NCBI RefSeq assembly: GCF_007018965.1
Contig: NZ_VJYZ01000007.1
Span: forward strand, 62,001 to 126,000
From: Paracoccus marinus
GTDB lineage: Bacteria; Pseudomonadota; Alphaproteobacteria; Rhodobacterales; Rhodobacteraceae
Direction: 5' to 3'
DNA: 64,000 bases
Numbering within the stretch: the stretch's first letter is position 1; the number at the start of each line of letters is the position of its first letter. Below, piece by piece: positions 18,148 to 27,486 of this stretch. The notes beneath the pieces were generated by a model that had not been told where the DNA came from, did no database searches, and worked only from the letters and a program-made list of their open reading frames with translations. A program made the translations under genes and the position numbers.

Positions 18148-20286
18148 ATGCAGGCCGGGGCCGGACTTGAACGGATCGACTGCGAGGACCTGATCGCGCT
18201 GATCCGCAACTACAACCCGCGCACCAACGCCGACCTGATCGCGCAGGCCTGGTCCTATGCCAAGCGCATGCACGAAGGCCAGATGCGGCAGTCGGGCGAA
18301 CCCTACTTCACCCACCCCGCCGCCGTCGCCGCGATCCTTACGGAAATGCGGCTGGACGACGCGACCATCATCACCGCGCTTCTTCACGACACGATCGAGG
18401 ATACAAGGTCCACCTGGGCCGACATCGCGGGCCTGTTCGGGCGCGAGATCGCGGACCTCGTCGATGGCGTCACCAAGCTGACGAACCTTCAGCTGTCCGG
18501 GGCGCATTCCAAGCAGGCCGAGAACTTCCGCAAGCTTTTCATGGCCATGTCGCGCGATCTTCGCGTGATCTTGGTCAAGCTGGCCGACCGCCTGCACAAC
18601 ATGCGCACGATCAAGTCGATGCGGCCCGAAAAGCAGGTGCAGAAGGCGCGCGAGACGATGGACATCTATGCGCCCTTGGCCGGGCGCATGGGCATGCAGT
18701 GGATGCGCGAGGAACTCGAGGACCTCGCGTTCAAGGTCATCAACCCCGAGGGGCGCAGCTCGATCATCCGCCGCTTCGTGCGCCTGCAAAAGGAAAACGG
18801 GGACATCATCCCCAAGATCACGGCCGAGATCCGCTGCGAACTCGACAAGGCCGGGATCGACGCCGAGGTGTTCGGCCGCGCCAAGAAGCCGTTCAGCGTC
18901 TGGCGCAAGATGCAGGAAAAGCAGCTGTCGTTCAGCCGCCTGTCCGACATCTACGGCTTCCGCATCATCACCCGGTCCGAAGCGGACTGCTACCGCGCGC
19001 TCGGCACGATCCACCAGATCTGGCGTGTCGTGCCGGGCCGCTTCAAGGACTACATCAGCCACCCCAAGGCGAACGGCTACCGGTCGATCCACACCACCGT
19101 CGCGGGCCGCGACGGCACCCGGACCGAGGTGCAGATCCGCACCCGCCAGATGCACGAGGTGGCGGAAGCCGGCGTCGCCGCCCACTGGGCGTATCGCGAC
19201 GGCGTCCGCACCCGGAACCCCTTTGCGGTCGATCCCGGCGAATGGATCTCCAGCCTGACCGAGCGGTTCGGGCGCGAGGATCACGACGAGTTCCTGGAAC
19301 ACGTCAAGCTGGAAATGTACTCGGACCAGGTGTTCGTGTTCTCGCCCAAGGGCGACGTGATCCAGCTGCCGAAAGGGGCGACGCCCATCGACTTCGCCTA
19401 TGCGATCCACACGCGGCTGGGCAACGCCTGCGTCGGGGCCAAGGTGGACGGCATGCGGGTGCCGATGTGGACGCGGCTGAAGAACGGGCAGTCGGTGGAA
19501 ATCATTGCCGCGTCAGGCCAGCGTCCGCAGGCCACCTGGCTCGACATCGTGGCGACCGGCCGCGCCAAGGCCGCGATCCGGCGCAGCTTGCGCGAACAGG
19601 ACCGGTCGCGCTTCATCAGGCTGGGGTCGGAACTGACCCGCGTCGCGTTCGAGCATGTGGGCCGCAAGGTCACGGACAAGGCGCTCAGGACCGCGGCGCG
19701 GTCGCTGGCGCTGCCCGACGCGGACGAGTTGCTCGCCCGGATCGGCAGCGCGGAGCTGTCCGCGCAGCAGGTGATCGCGGCGCTTTACCCCAACCTCGCC
19801 GCCCCGGCCGAGGACGTGGACGCGAGCCGTGGCGTGACCGGGCTCGCCGCCGACCAGGAATTCAGCCGCGCGCCCTGCTGCAACGCGCTGCCAGGCGAAC
19901 GCATCGTGGGCATCACCTATCGCGGCAAGGGTCTGGTGATCCACGCGATCGACTGCCCGATGCTCGCGGAATACGAGGATCAGCCCGAACGCTGGGTCGA
20001 TCTCAACTGGCGCGAGGGGCGGCACCCGCCGGTCTATTCGACCCAGCTGTCGCTCACGATCCGCCACGACGCCGGCGTGCTGGGGCGCATCTGCACGCTG
20101 ATCGGCCAACAAGGCGCGAACATCACCGACCTGGAATTCGTCGATCGAAAGTCGGATTTCTACCGCCTGCGGGTTGAAGTCGCGCTGCGCGACCGCGAAC
20201 ATCTGCACGCGTTGACGACCGCGATCGAGGCGGAAAGCGACGTGGCGCAAGTGGCCCGGATCAGGGATCGCGACCGGCTGGTCTGA
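18148..20286 (+). CDS. spoT: Bifunctional (p)ppGpp synthetase/hydrolase (Rsh)
   Basis: A 712-residue Rsh protein that makes and degrades (p)ppGpp. The hydrolase HD domain is intact (HPAAVAAILTEMRL; LLHDTIEDT; LADRLHNMRTI). The synthetase domain has KPFSVWRKMQEK, SDIYGFRIIT, ANGYRSIHTTV and TEVQIRTRQMHEVAE. A TGS domain (VFVFSPKGDVIQLPKGATP), a conserved linker and a C-terminal ACT domain (RHDAGVLGRICTLIGQQGA) follow. Most alphaproteobacteria have a single such long enzyme. The ATG at 18148 is poorly supported by a ribosome-binding site but matches the family N-terminus. Confidence 0.94.
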   Translation: MQAGAGLERIDCEDLIALIRNYNPRTNADLIAQAWSYAKRMHEGQMRQSGEPYFTHPAAVAAILTEMRLDDATIITALLHDTIEDTRSTWADIAGLFGREIADLVDGVTKLTNLQLSGAHSKQAENFRKLFMAMSRDLRVILVKLADRLHNMRTIKSMRPEKQVQKARETMDIYAPLAGRMGMQWMREELEDLAFKVINPEGRSSIIRRFVRLQKENGDIIPKITAEIRCELDKAGIDAEVFGRAKKPFSVWRKMQEKQLSFSRLSDIYGFRIITRSEADCYRALGTIHQIWRVVPGRFKDYISHPKANGYRSIHTTVAGRDGTRTEVQIRTRQMHEVAEAGVAAHWAYRDGVRTRNPFAVDPGEWISSLTERFGREDHDEFLEHVKLEMYSDQVFVFSPKGDVIQLPKGATPIDFAYAIHTRLGNACVGAKVDGMRVPMWTRLKNGQSVEIIAASGQRPQATWLDIVATGRAKAAIRRSLREQDRSRFIRLGSELTRVAFEHVGRKVTDKALRTAARSLALPDADELLARIGSAELSAQQVIAALYPNLAAPAEDVDASRGVTGLAADQEFSRAPCCNALPGERIVGITYRGKGLVIHAIDCPMLAEYEDQPERWVDLNWREGRHPPVYSTQLSLTIRHDAGVLGRICTLIGQQGANITDLEFVDRKSDFYRLRVEVALRDREHLHALTTAIEAESDVAQVARIRDRDRLV

Positions 20287-20352
20287 CCGGCGCGCGTGAC
20301 CCGGGGTCGCTCGTCGGGGCTGGGGTCGAGCGATCGGAAAGGAATCCGAGCG

Positions 20353-20997
20353 GTGTTCAAGCGCAAGCCGCGCAGCTACGCGCAGATGGCGTCCGACATG
20401 GTGTGGCCGCGCGGCGGCTGGTCGCGGTCGGCGCAGTACGTCGTTCACCGGGTGCGCCGCCTGCCGGACGAGCCACACCGGGTCGCCCGCGGCTTCGGCA
20501 TCGGCGTGTTCGTGAACTTCACGCCGCTGTTCGGCTTTCACCTGATGCTGGCGATGGGGATGGCGTGGATCATGCGCGCCAACATGCTGGCGGCCGTCCT
20601 GGGCACCTTTGTGGGCAATCCGCTGACCACGCCGCTGATCGCGGTCCTTTCCGTCAGCCTTGGCAGGCGGATGCTGGGCGTCCACGGCAGCGCCAGTCCC
20701 GGCGCGATCCTCAAGGAGTTCACGTCAGCCGGGCAGGAGCTGTGGCAGAACTTCCTCGCCATCTTCTCGGACGCGCCGACGCAATGGGACCGGCTGGGCA
20801 CGTTCTTCGACAGCATCTTTCTGCCCTATCTGGTGGGCGGGCTGCTGCCGGGGATCGTGCTGGGCATCGTCGCCCACTACCTGACGGTGCCGGTCATCCG
20901 CGCCTATCACAAGCGCCGCGCGGCGAAGCTGCGCAAGCGCGCGGTGCAGCTGGGGCTGCAGGTGGACCGCCGCGACGGCGGGTTGCCCCGGGCCTGA
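20353..20997 (+). CDS. DUF2062 domain membrane protein
   Basis: A 214-residue protein with three or four membrane segments. The DUF2062 core is visible: RRLPDEPHRVARGFGIGVF, NFTPLFGFHLMLA, FVGNPLTTPLIAVLS and LPYLVGGLLPGIVLGIVAHY. The C-terminal tail is basic. Function is unknown. The GTG at 20353 was chosen over the ATG-like longer frame because GAAAGGA lies nine bases upstream and the following residues (VFKRKPRSYAQ) match family starts. It lies 66 bases after spoT/rsh on the same strand. Confidence 0.83.
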   Translation: MFKRKPRSYAQMASDMVWPRGGWSRSAQYVVHRVRRLPDEPHRVARGFGIGVFVNFTPLFGFHLMLAMGMAWIMRANMLAAVLGTFVGNPLTTPLIAVLSVSLGRRMLGVHGSASPGAILKEFTSAGQELWQNFLAIFSDAPTQWDRLGTFFDSIFLPYLVGGLLPGIVLGIVAHYLTVPVIRAYHKRRAAKLRKRAVQLGLQVDRRDGGLPRA

Positions 20998-21012
20998 GGC
21001 ACCGGCGGCGGG

Positions 21013-22323
21013 TCAGATCCCCAGCCGGTCGCGCAGCCCGTACCACGACATGCCCGCCACCAGCAGCGGAAGCCGCAGCGCCGCGCCGCCGGGAAACGGC
21101 CGCTGCGGCAGCGCGGCCATGACGTCGAACCCGTCCGACTGCCCCTGCACCGCCTGCGCCATCAGCTTGCCGGCAAGGTTCGCAAGCGCGACCCCGTGCC
21201 CCGAATAGCCGCTGGCCGACAGGCAGTTCGGCGCGGGTCGCGCGAACACCGGCATCCGGTTCATCGTGATCGCCAGCGTCCCGCCCCAGGCGTGGGTGAT
21301 CGCCACGTCCCTCAGCTGCGGATAGACCTGCAGCATCGCCCGCCGGACCTTGCCGGCAATGTCGCGCGGGAACCGGTAGCCCACGTTCTCGCCGCCGCCG
21401 AAGATCAGCCGCCCATCCGGCGACATGCGCCAGTAATTCACCACGAAGCGGGTGTCGTGAACGGCGATGTCGCGGGCCAGCACGTCGCGGGCGCGGTCGC
21501 CCAGGGGCTCGGTCGCGACGACGAAGTTGTTGATGGGCATGACGCGCGCGGCGACGTGGCGGTCGAGCCTGCCCAGATAGCCGTTCGCGGCCAGGATCAC
21601 GTGGTCGCAGAGGACGCTGCCCGCATCGGTGTGAACCCGGCTTGTCGCGCCCGCGTGCGGGCCGTGGTCGATGCGGGTGACGTGGCTCAGTTCGTGGATG
21701 ACGGCGCCCGCGGCCTCGGCCTGCCCGGCGATCCCCAGCGCCAGCGCCAGCGGGTCCAGATGCCCCGACCCGTGATCGATGTCGCCGCCGACATAGGCGT
21801 CCGACTTCACCAGCGCGCGCAGGCCCTCGCGGTCCAGCTTCTCGATCCGGTCATAGCCGTAGTCGCGCGCCAGCCGGTCGGCCATCCCGTGCGCATGCGC
21901 GACCTCGGCCGTGGTGCGCGCTGCATGCGCGATGCCGGGGTGAAAGGCGACGCCCGACGCGCGGGCGAGCGACAGGGTCAGCGCCTTCGCCTCCTCCGCC
22001 ATGTCCCACAGGCGGCGGGCGGCGGCCGGTCCCGCCATCCGCTCCAGCTCATCGACCTCGAGCCGCTGCCCCGATCCGACCTGCCCGCCGTTGCGCCCCG
22101 ACGCGCCGAAGCCCGCGCGATGCGCCTCGATCACGACCACGCGCCGGCCCGCGCGGGCAAGATGCAGCGCCGCCGAAAGGCCGGTATAGCCCGCGCCCAC
22201 GACCGCCACGTCGGCCCGCACCTCGCCCCGAAGCGCGGGCCGGTCCGGCGCGCGGGCCACCTGATCGGCATAAAGGCTGGGCGGATAGGCCCCGCGGGTG
22301 TCGTTGGAAAACAGCAGGTCCAT
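21013..22323 (-). CDS. FAD-dependent oxidoreductase, PuuB-like
   Basis: A 436-residue DAO-type flavoenzyme. The dinucleotide-binding motif is VVGAGYTGLSAALHLARAG at about residue 41, followed by EAHRAGFGASGRNGGQV, a motif shared with gamma-glutamylputrescine oxidase and related amine oxidases. The C-terminal half has NYWRMSPDGRLIFGGGE and SASGYSGHGVALANLAGK. By family it oxidises an amine to an aldehyde and ammonia. It is the last gene of a block with two glutamine-synthetase-like ligases, which supports action on a gamma-glutamyl amine. The exact substrate is not evident. Confidence 0.88.
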   Translation of the reverse strand: MDLLFSNDTRGAYPPSLYADQVARAPDRPALRGEVRADVAVVGAGYTGLSAALHLARAGRRVVVIEAHRAGFGASGRNGGQVGSGQRLEVDELERMAGPAAARRLWDMAEEAKALTLSLARASGVAFHPGIAHAARTTAEVAHAHGMADRLARDYGYDRIEKLDREGLRALVKSDAYVGGDIDHGSGHLDPLALALGIAGQAEAAGAVIHELSHVTRIDHGPHAGATSRVHTDAGSVLCDHVILAANGYLGRLDRHVAARVMPINNFVVATEPLGDRARDVLARDIAVHDTRFVVNYWRMSPDGRLIFGGGENVGYRFPRDIAGKVRRAMLQVYPQLRDVAITHAWGGTLAITMNRMPVFARPAPNCLSASGYSGHGVALANLAGKLMAQAVQGQSDGFDVMAALPQRPFPGGAALRLPLLVAGMSWYGLRDRLGI

Positions 22324-22386
22324 CGCGGGCGCCTGTTCTTCTTTGCGGAAAATATCCCGGGGGTCCGCGGGCCGGCCCCCGGTCCG

Positions 22387-23742
22387 TCAGACGTTCAGCA
22401 GCAGATGCTCGCGTTCCCACGGGCTGATGACCTGCAGGAACTCCTTGTACTCGTTGCGCTTCACCGCCTCGTAGATATCGACGAACTGCGTCCCCAGAAC
22501 CTCGCGCATGGGGGCCGACGCCGCCATGTAGTCCAGCGCGGCGCCCAGATCGGTCGGCAGGTCGTCATGCGACATGTAGGCATCGCCGAGGCATTCGGGG
22601 CGCGGGTTGGCCTTGTCGATCAGCCCCAGGTACCCGGTCGCAAGCGACGCGGCGAGGCCCAGATAGGGGTTGCAGTCCATCCCGGCCAGCCGGTTTTCCA
22701 GCCGCCGCGCCTCGGGGTCCGAGATCGGGACCCGCAGCCCGGTGGTGCGGTTGTCGCGGCCCCATTCAAGGTTGATGGGCGCGGCGAAGTCCGGGACGTA
22801 GCGGCGGTAGCTGTTGACGTAGGGCGCGAGCAGGGCCACGGCAGCCGGCAGGTGGTTCTGCATCCCGGCGATGAAGTGCAGGAACTCCGGCGTCTCGCGG
22901 CCCTTGTCGTCCGAAAAGATGTTGCGCCCGGTGGTGGCGTCCACGACCGAGTGATGGATGTGCATGGCGCTGCCCGGCTCGCCCTCGATCGGCTTGGCCA
23001 TGAAGGTGGCGAAGCAGTCGTGGCGCAGCGCCGCCTCGCGGATCAGGCGCTTGAAGTAGAAGATCTGGTCGGCCAGATGCACCGGGTCGCCGTGGGCCAA
23101 GTTGATCTCGACCTGGCCCGCGCCGCCTTCCTGCAGGATGCCGTCGATCTCGAACCCCTGCGCCTCGGCGAAGTCGTAGATGTCGTCGATGACCTTGCCG
23201 TATTCATCGACCGCCGACAGCGAATAGGCCTGCTTGGCGGCCGCACGGCGCCCCGATCGGCCCATCGGCGGCAGGATCGGCTGGTTGGGGTCGATGTTGC
23301 GCGCGACCAGGAAGAACTCCATCTCCGGCGCCACGATCGGGCGCCAGCCGCGGTCGGCGTACATCTTGACCACGCGTTTGAGGACGTTGCGCGGCGCGGT
23401 TGGGATCGGCTCGCCCTGCTGGTCCAGCACGTCGTGGATCACCTGCAGCGTCCAGTCGGCGGTCCAGGGGGCGGCGGCCGTCGTCTCGAAGTCGGGCACG
23501 CAGACCATGTCGGGCTCGGTAAAGGCGCCGTGCGGGTTGTCGGCCCATTCGCCGGTGATCGTCTGCAGGAAGATGCTGTTGGGAAGAAAGAAGCTCGTCT
23601 GCCGCGCGAACTTGGACGCGGGCATGGCCTTGCCGCGCGCGACGCCCGCGATGTCGGGGACGATGCATTCGACCTCGTCCAGCCTGCGGTCGGCGAGGTA
23701 GCGGCGCGCGGCCTCGGGTGTGTTGGTAAGCCAGTCTGCCAT
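22387..23742 (-). CDS. Glutamine synthetase family protein (PuuA-like)
   Basis: A 451-residue GS-fold ligase starting MADWLTNTPEAARRYL. GS catalytic features are present: APEMEFFLVARN, GGAGQVEINLAHGDP, SAMHIHHSVVD, and ENRLAGMDCNPYLGLAASLA. The C-terminal LEWGRDNRTTGLRVP matches the ATP/glutamate region. The adenylylation loop of biosynthetic GlnA is absent, and the sequence is of the gamma-glutamyl-polyamine synthetase group, which attaches glutamate to putrescine or other amines. The open frame continues 118 codons upstream, but that part is not coding. It is followed by the PuuB-like gene after 63 bases. Confidence 0.9.
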   Translation of the reverse strand: MADWLTNTPEAARRYLADRRLDEVECIVPDIAGVARGKAMPASKFARQTSFFLPNSIFLQTITGEWADNPHGAFTEPDMVCVPDFETTAAAPWTADWTLQVIHDVLDQQGEPIPTAPRNVLKRVVKMYADRGWRPIVAPEMEFFLVARNIDPNQPILPPMGRSGRRAAAKQAYSLSAVDEYGKVIDDIYDFAEAQGFEIDGILQEGGAGQVEINLAHGDPVHLADQIFYFKRLIREAALRHDCFATFMAKPIEGEPGSAMHIHHSVVDATTGRNIFSDDKGRETPEFLHFIAGMQNHLPAAVALLAPYVNSYRRYVPDFAAPINLEWGRDNRTTGLRVPISDPEARRLENRLAGMDCNPYLGLAASLATGYLGLIDKANPRPECLGDAYMSHDDLPTDLGAALDYMAASAPMREVLGTQFVDIYEAVKRNEYKEFLQVISPWEREHLLLNV

Positions 23743-23783
23743 GGGGTCTTTCCGCCGGATCATGGTCCGGCCTGGTTTCGGTC

Positions 23784-24416
23784 TCAGGCGCGGGGGATGA
23801 CCCCGGCCATCGGGTTCTGTCGCGCGGCCAGCCCGTCGATGACGCCCGCGCGGTCGGCGGCGGGGCGGTTCTGGCTGGCCTTCCATTTGCCCGCGATCGC
23901 CGTGACGGGAATCTCGACCCCGACGATCCCGCGCAGTTGCGATGCGATGAAGGCGTCGGGCGCGTCGCCCACGCCCCACGGCGCGGGCTCGGACGATTCC
24001 AGCCGGTCGGTCAGGTCGGCCACTTGCGCGCGCAGCCAGTCCGCGTCGTCGATCACGCGGGGAACGCCCCGCACCTGCACCGCAAGGTAGTTCCACGTCG
24101 GAACGACCTTGCCGGTTTCCGCCTTGGTCGCATACCAGGCGGGCGAGACGTAAGCCTGCGCGCCCTGAAAGAGGACAAGGACGGGCGCGCCCGCCTGTTC
24201 CATTGCCCGCAGATCGGCCAGCTGACCGTTCGCGCGGGCGAGATGGGCGCGCAGGACGGCCGGCGCGCCGTCGCCCGCCGGGAGATGGACGACCGGGATC
24301 AGGTTCGCGGTCAGGCCGTTCTCGCCGTGAGTCACAACGGTTGCCAGCGGATGGGCGGCCATCAGGGCCGTCAGCATCTCTGGCCGGTCCTCGGCAAAGG
24401 CGGGCGGCACGTACAT
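23784..24416 (-). CDS. FMN-binding negative transcriptional regulator, PaiB-like
   Basis: A 210-residue split-barrel flavin-fold protein starting MYVPPAFAEDRPEML. PaiB motifs: HPLATVVTHGENGLTANLIP, LRAHLARANGQ, QGAQAYVSPAWYATKAETGKV (with PTWNYLAV), and ASQNRPAADRAGVIDGL near the C-terminus. Bacillus PaiB was named for repressing sporulation and protease genes; later relatives are viewed as flavin- or haem-binding enzymes, so a regulatory role here is not certain. Its ATG overlaps the stop of the amidotransferase gene by one base (TGATG), so they are translationally coupled. Confidence 0.86.
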   Translation of the reverse strand: MYVPPAFAEDRPEMLTALMAAHPLATVVTHGENGLTANLIPVVHLPAGDGAPAVLRAHLARANGQLADLRAMEQAGAPVLVLFQGAQAYVSPAWYATKAETGKVVPTWNYLAVQVRGVPRVIDDADWLRAQVADLTDRLESSEPAPWGVGDAPDAFIASQLRGIVGVEIPVTAIAGKWKASQNRPAADRAGVIDGLAARQNPMAGVIPRA

Positions 24417-25144
24417 CAGGCGGCCCCGGCGACGGAGCCTGCCGCGTCCGCAGGCGCGCCTGCGGTCCGCTGCGCGGCGGGGTCCTTGAAGAACGCAGCG
24501 ATGCGGTTGGCGAGCGCGGCCGGTTTCGCCTGGCCGCGCCGGGTCCGCGCCTCGTCCAGCAGCGCGGGCGGGACCGCGCCGCCGCGGTGTTCCATCAGCC
24601 CGTCGATGAACGGGTCGGGAAACTCGGGGTGCGGCTGCACGGTGAAGGCGCGGTGGTCATAGACCAGCGCGGCGGCCTGGCAGAACTCGTTCGTGCCCGC
24701 GATCTCGGCCCCCGGCGGCAGGTCCACGACCTGATCCTGATGCCAGGCGTTCAGCACCATCGGCCGCCCGTCGATCACGTAGTCATGCGCGCCCACGCGC
24801 CAGCCCTCGGGGTGCTTCACGACCCGTCCGCCCATCGCCTGCGCGATGATCTGGTGGCCGAAGCAGACGCCGACCAGCGGCACGCCTTCGGCGAACGCCG
24901 CGCGTATGAAATCCTCGAGCGGGGCGATGAACGGGTGATCCTCATAGACGCCGTGGCGCGACCCGGTGATGAGCCAGCCGTCCGCGTCGTGAACGCCCGC
25001 CGGGAACTGCATCGCCTCGACGTGGTAGCTGGCGAAGGTGAAGCCGCGGCCCGCCAGAAGCCGTTCGAACATGTCGTCATAGTCGCCCATCTCGGCCCGC
25101 AGGACGTCGGGCGACTGGCCGCATTTCAGGATGCCGATCCGCAT
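24416..25144 (-). CDS. Class I glutamine amidotransferase
   Basis: A 242-residue protein starting MRIGILKCGQSPDVLR. The nucleophile Cys is in PLVGVCFGHQIIAQAMGG, and the His and Glu of the triad are in VQPHPEFPD. Stand-alone class I amidotransferases next to GS-like and FAD-oxidase genes act as gamma-glutamyl hydrolases, freeing glutamate from a gamma-glutamyl product, the PuuD role. The ATG at 25142-25144 was chosen because the longer frame adds 40 Arg-rich residues. Its end overlaps the PaiB-like gene. Confidence 0.88.
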   Translation of the reverse strand: MRIGILKCGQSPDVLRAEMGDYDDMFERLLAGRGFTFASYHVEAMQFPAGVHDADGWLITGSRHGVYEDHPFIAPLEDFIRAAFAEGVPLVGVCFGHQIIAQAMGGRVVKHPEGWRVGAHDYVIDGRPMVLNAWHQDQVVDLPPGAEIAGTNEFCQAAALVYDHRAFTVQPHPEFPDPFIDGLMEHRGGAVPPALLDEARTRRGQAKPAALANRIAAFFKDPAAQRTAGAPADAAGSVAGAA

Positions 25145-25281
25145 GTGATGCTCGTGTTGTTCGTGCCGGAAGGTAAGCCCGCGTCGTCCGGCCCGCAAGC
25201 CTGCTAGCCTGCGGAGGGTGTTGCCAGAGTCCGGCTTTTGGTTCCCCCTACGAACACCGCGCATCGGTCGGACGCGCGAAG

Positions 25282-25303
25282 CGCCCCCGGCTCACCGGGG
25301 GCG
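25282..25303 (-). terminator. Terminator after the second GS-like gene
   Basis: A nine-base-pair GC stem (CGCCCCCGG / CCGGGGGCG) with a CTCA loop lies 19 bases after the stop at 25322. There is no long T run, so it may be a weak or bidirectional terminator. It separates the ABC-transporter/GS transcript from the amidotransferase-PaiB-GS-oxidase genes. Confidence 0.55.
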
Positions 25304-25321
25304 TTCGTTCACGCGGCAGCG

Positions 25322-26653
25322 TCAGACGGTGTCAAGATACAGCTCGACCGTTTCCTCGTCCGACAGCTCGGCCATGTAGTGCAGCTCCTGACGCTTGGTC
25401 ATGACGTAGTTCTCGATGAGGTGGTCCGGGAAGATGCGCCGGATCTCGGGCGATTTCTCGAAGCAGTCGATCGCGTCGCCCCACGAGGTCGGCAGCTGCG
25501 CCAGCCCCTGGTCGTAGGCGTTGCCCCTGATCGGGGCAGGGGGCTCGACCCTGTCCTCGATCCCGTTCAGCGCCGCGCCAAGAACCGCCGCGACGGTCAG
25601 ATAGGGGTTCACGTCGCCGCCCGGGGTCCGATGCTCGATCCGGCGCGCCTTGTTGCCGGATGACGGAATGCGGATCGCCGAGGTGCGGTTTTCGTAGGCC
25701 CAGCCGATGCCCGTGGGCGCGTGGGCGTTCGGGACCAGCCGGTCGTACGAGTTTTCGTGCGGCGCGAACAGCAGCGTCGATCCCGGCATCGCCGCAAGGC
25801 AGCCCTGCACGGCGTGGCGCAGAACGTCCGACCCTTCGTCGGTGCCGTCGTCAAAGACGTTCTCGCCGTCCTCGTCCAGCACCGAGAAGTGCATGTGCAT
25901 GCCCGAACCGTTGAACAGCTCGTAGGGTTTGGCCATGAACGATCCCGCAAAGCCGTAGCGGCGCGCGACCCCCTTGACCAGCTGCTTGAAAAGCCAGGCG
26001 TCGTCCGCCGCCTTCAGCGGGTCGGGCTGGTGCATCAGGTTGATCTCGAACTGCCCCGGCGCCGCTTCCGAGATCGCGGTGTCGGCGGGCACGTCCATCG
26101 CCTCGCAGGCGTCGTAAAGGTCGGTGAAGAAGCTGTCGAAAGCGTCGAGCGCGCGCAGGCTCAGCGTCTCGGCCCCGGTGCGGCGCTTGCCCGAACGCGG
26201 GCTGGGCGGCACCTGCAGATGCTTGCCGGAATCGTCGATCAGGAAGAACTCGAGCTCGGTCGCCACGACCGGCGTCAGGCCCGCGGCCTTGTAGCGTTCC
26301 ACGACGCGGGCAAGCGCGTGGCGGGGATCGCCCTCGTACGGGCGCCCGTCGGGATGGAACATCCACAGGGGCAGAAGGCCGGTCGGCGCCTGCAGCCACG
26401 GCATCGGCATGAAGCCGCGCTCGGTCGGCATCAGCACACCGTCGGGGTCGCCCGCCTTGAAGACGAGGGGGCTGTCCTCGATGTCCTCGCCCCAGATGTC
26501 CATGTTCAGCACCGAATAGGGGAACTTGGTCCCTTCGGTCAGCAGCTTCTCGGCGAAACGTGCGGGCATGCGTTTGCCGCGTGCGACGCCGTTCAGATCG
26601 GCAGCGGCCACGCGGATCGTTCTTACCTCGGGATGTTCCCTCAGCCAGTCCAT
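25322..26653 (-). CDS. Glutamine synthetase family protein (second copy)
   Basis: A 443-residue GS-fold ligase, clearly different from the copy at 22387-23742. Motifs: ATELEFFLIDDSG, EAAPGQFEINLMHQPDP, GSGMHMHFSVLDEDG, APHENSYDRLVPNAHAP and RIEHRTPGGDVNPYLTVA. It also lacks the GlnA adenylylation site and belongs with gamma-glutamyl-amine ligases. AGGTGA lies six bases before the ATG at 26651-26653. It starts five bases after the stop of the upstream permease gene, so it is co-transcribed with the importer, which suggests it acts on the imported substrate. Confidence 0.9.
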   Translation of the reverse strand: MDWLREHPEVRTIRVAAADLNGVARGKRMPARFAEKLLTEGTKFPYSVLNMDIWGEDIEDSPLVFKAGDPDGVLMPTERGFMPMPWLQAPTGLLPLWMFHPDGRPYEGDPRHALARVVERYKAAGLTPVVATELEFFLIDDSGKHLQVPPSPRSGKRRTGAETLSLRALDAFDSFFTDLYDACEAMDVPADTAISEAAPGQFEINLMHQPDPLKAADDAWLFKQLVKGVARRYGFAGSFMAKPYELFNGSGMHMHFSVLDEDGENVFDDGTDEGSDVLRHAVQGCLAAMPGSTLLFAPHENSYDRLVPNAHAPTGIGWAYENRTSAIRIPSSGNKARRIEHRTPGGDVNPYLTVAAVLGAALNGIEDRVEPPAPIRGNAYDQGLAQLPTSWGDAIDCFEKSPEIRRIFPDHLIENYVMTKRQELHYMAELSDEETVELYLDTV

Positions 26654-26658
26654 GATTG

Positions 26659-27486
26659 TCACCTGATAAGGTTCGGCCGGTATCTCGGCCGTTGGGCGGC
26701 ACCCGGCAGGTGCCGGTTGAGCCGCCGATTGAAGACCCCGAAGATACCGATCAGGCACAGGGTCAGGAGGATGAAATACACCGCCGCGATCGGATAGGCC
26801 ACGAACGGGTTGAAGGTCTTGTCCACGATGTAGCTGGCATAATACAGCGCGTCGCCTTGCTGGCGGAACGCCGGGAAGCTGGAAAAGAACACCAGCGTTG
26901 TGGCGTGGAACAGGAAGATCGCTTCGTTCGTGTAGGCGGGCCAGGCGAGTCGCAGCGCGGTCGGCCAGACGATCCGGCGGAACCGCGCCCAGCCCGACAG
27001 GCCATAGGCGTCCGCCGCCTCGAGATCGCCACGGGGAACGTTCCGAAGCGCGCCGTAGAAGATTTCGGCGGAATAGGCGGCGGTATTGAGGATCAGGACG
27101 ATCAGCGCCCCGGCCCAGGCGCGCGACAGCCACGCGGTGGGCAGGGTTGCGCCGAAGATCTCGATCCCTTCCCGTGGCAGCAGGACGAACGCCTGGTAGG
27201 CCACGAAGAACTGGATGAAGAGCGGGCTGCCCCGGAAGACGAAGATGAACGCCTCGGCCGGGACCCGCAGCCACCTGATGCCGCCCGCCTTGGCGAGCGC
27301 GAGCCCGGTGGCAAGGCAGAACCCGATCGCGAGCGACAGCGCCCCGAAATAGAGGTTCCAGATCATCCCCGACCCGATCAGGACGACCTGCCGGCACAGC
27401 GTCATGTCGCCGGCGGGCAGCTTGAACTGCCCCATCCCGACCGAGCGCAGCGCGAAGTCGGCGAAATCCTGGGCGCAGGCGCTCAC
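26659..27486 (-). CDS. Polar amino acid ABC transporter permease (HisM-like)
   Basis: A 275-residue inner-membrane permease with about five helices. It has FVFRGSPLFIQFFVAYQ and the EAA-loop region RGDLEAADAYGLSGWARFRRIV. The GTG start at 27484-27486 overlaps the stop of the partner permease (GTGA), so the two are coupled. An unusual feature is a 33-residue N-terminus before the first helix. It pairs with the upstream permease as a heterodimer, as HisQ/HisM do. Confidence 0.86.
   Translation of the reverse strand: MSACAQDFADFALRSVGMGQFKLPAGDMTLCRQVVLIGSGMIWNLYFGALSLAIGFCLATGLALAKAGGIRWLRVPAEAFIFVFRGSPLFIQFFVAYQAFVLLPREGIEIFGATLPTAWLSRAWAGALIVLILNTAAYSAEIFYGALRNVPRGDLEAADAYGLSGWARFRRIVWPTALRLAWPAYTNEAIFLFHATTLVFFSSFPAFRQQGDALYYASYIVDKTFNPFVAYPIAAVYFILLTLCLIGIFGVFNRRLNRHLPGAAQRPRYRPNLIR

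Noticed and set aside
17242-19410. Open frame of about 722 codons antisense to folK, rpoZ and spoT
   Set aside because: The forward genes are well supported and the antisense product has no recognisable fold.
22387-24096. 569-codon version of the GS-like gene
   Set aside because: The first 118 codons are Arg-rich and not coding; the family start is at 23742.
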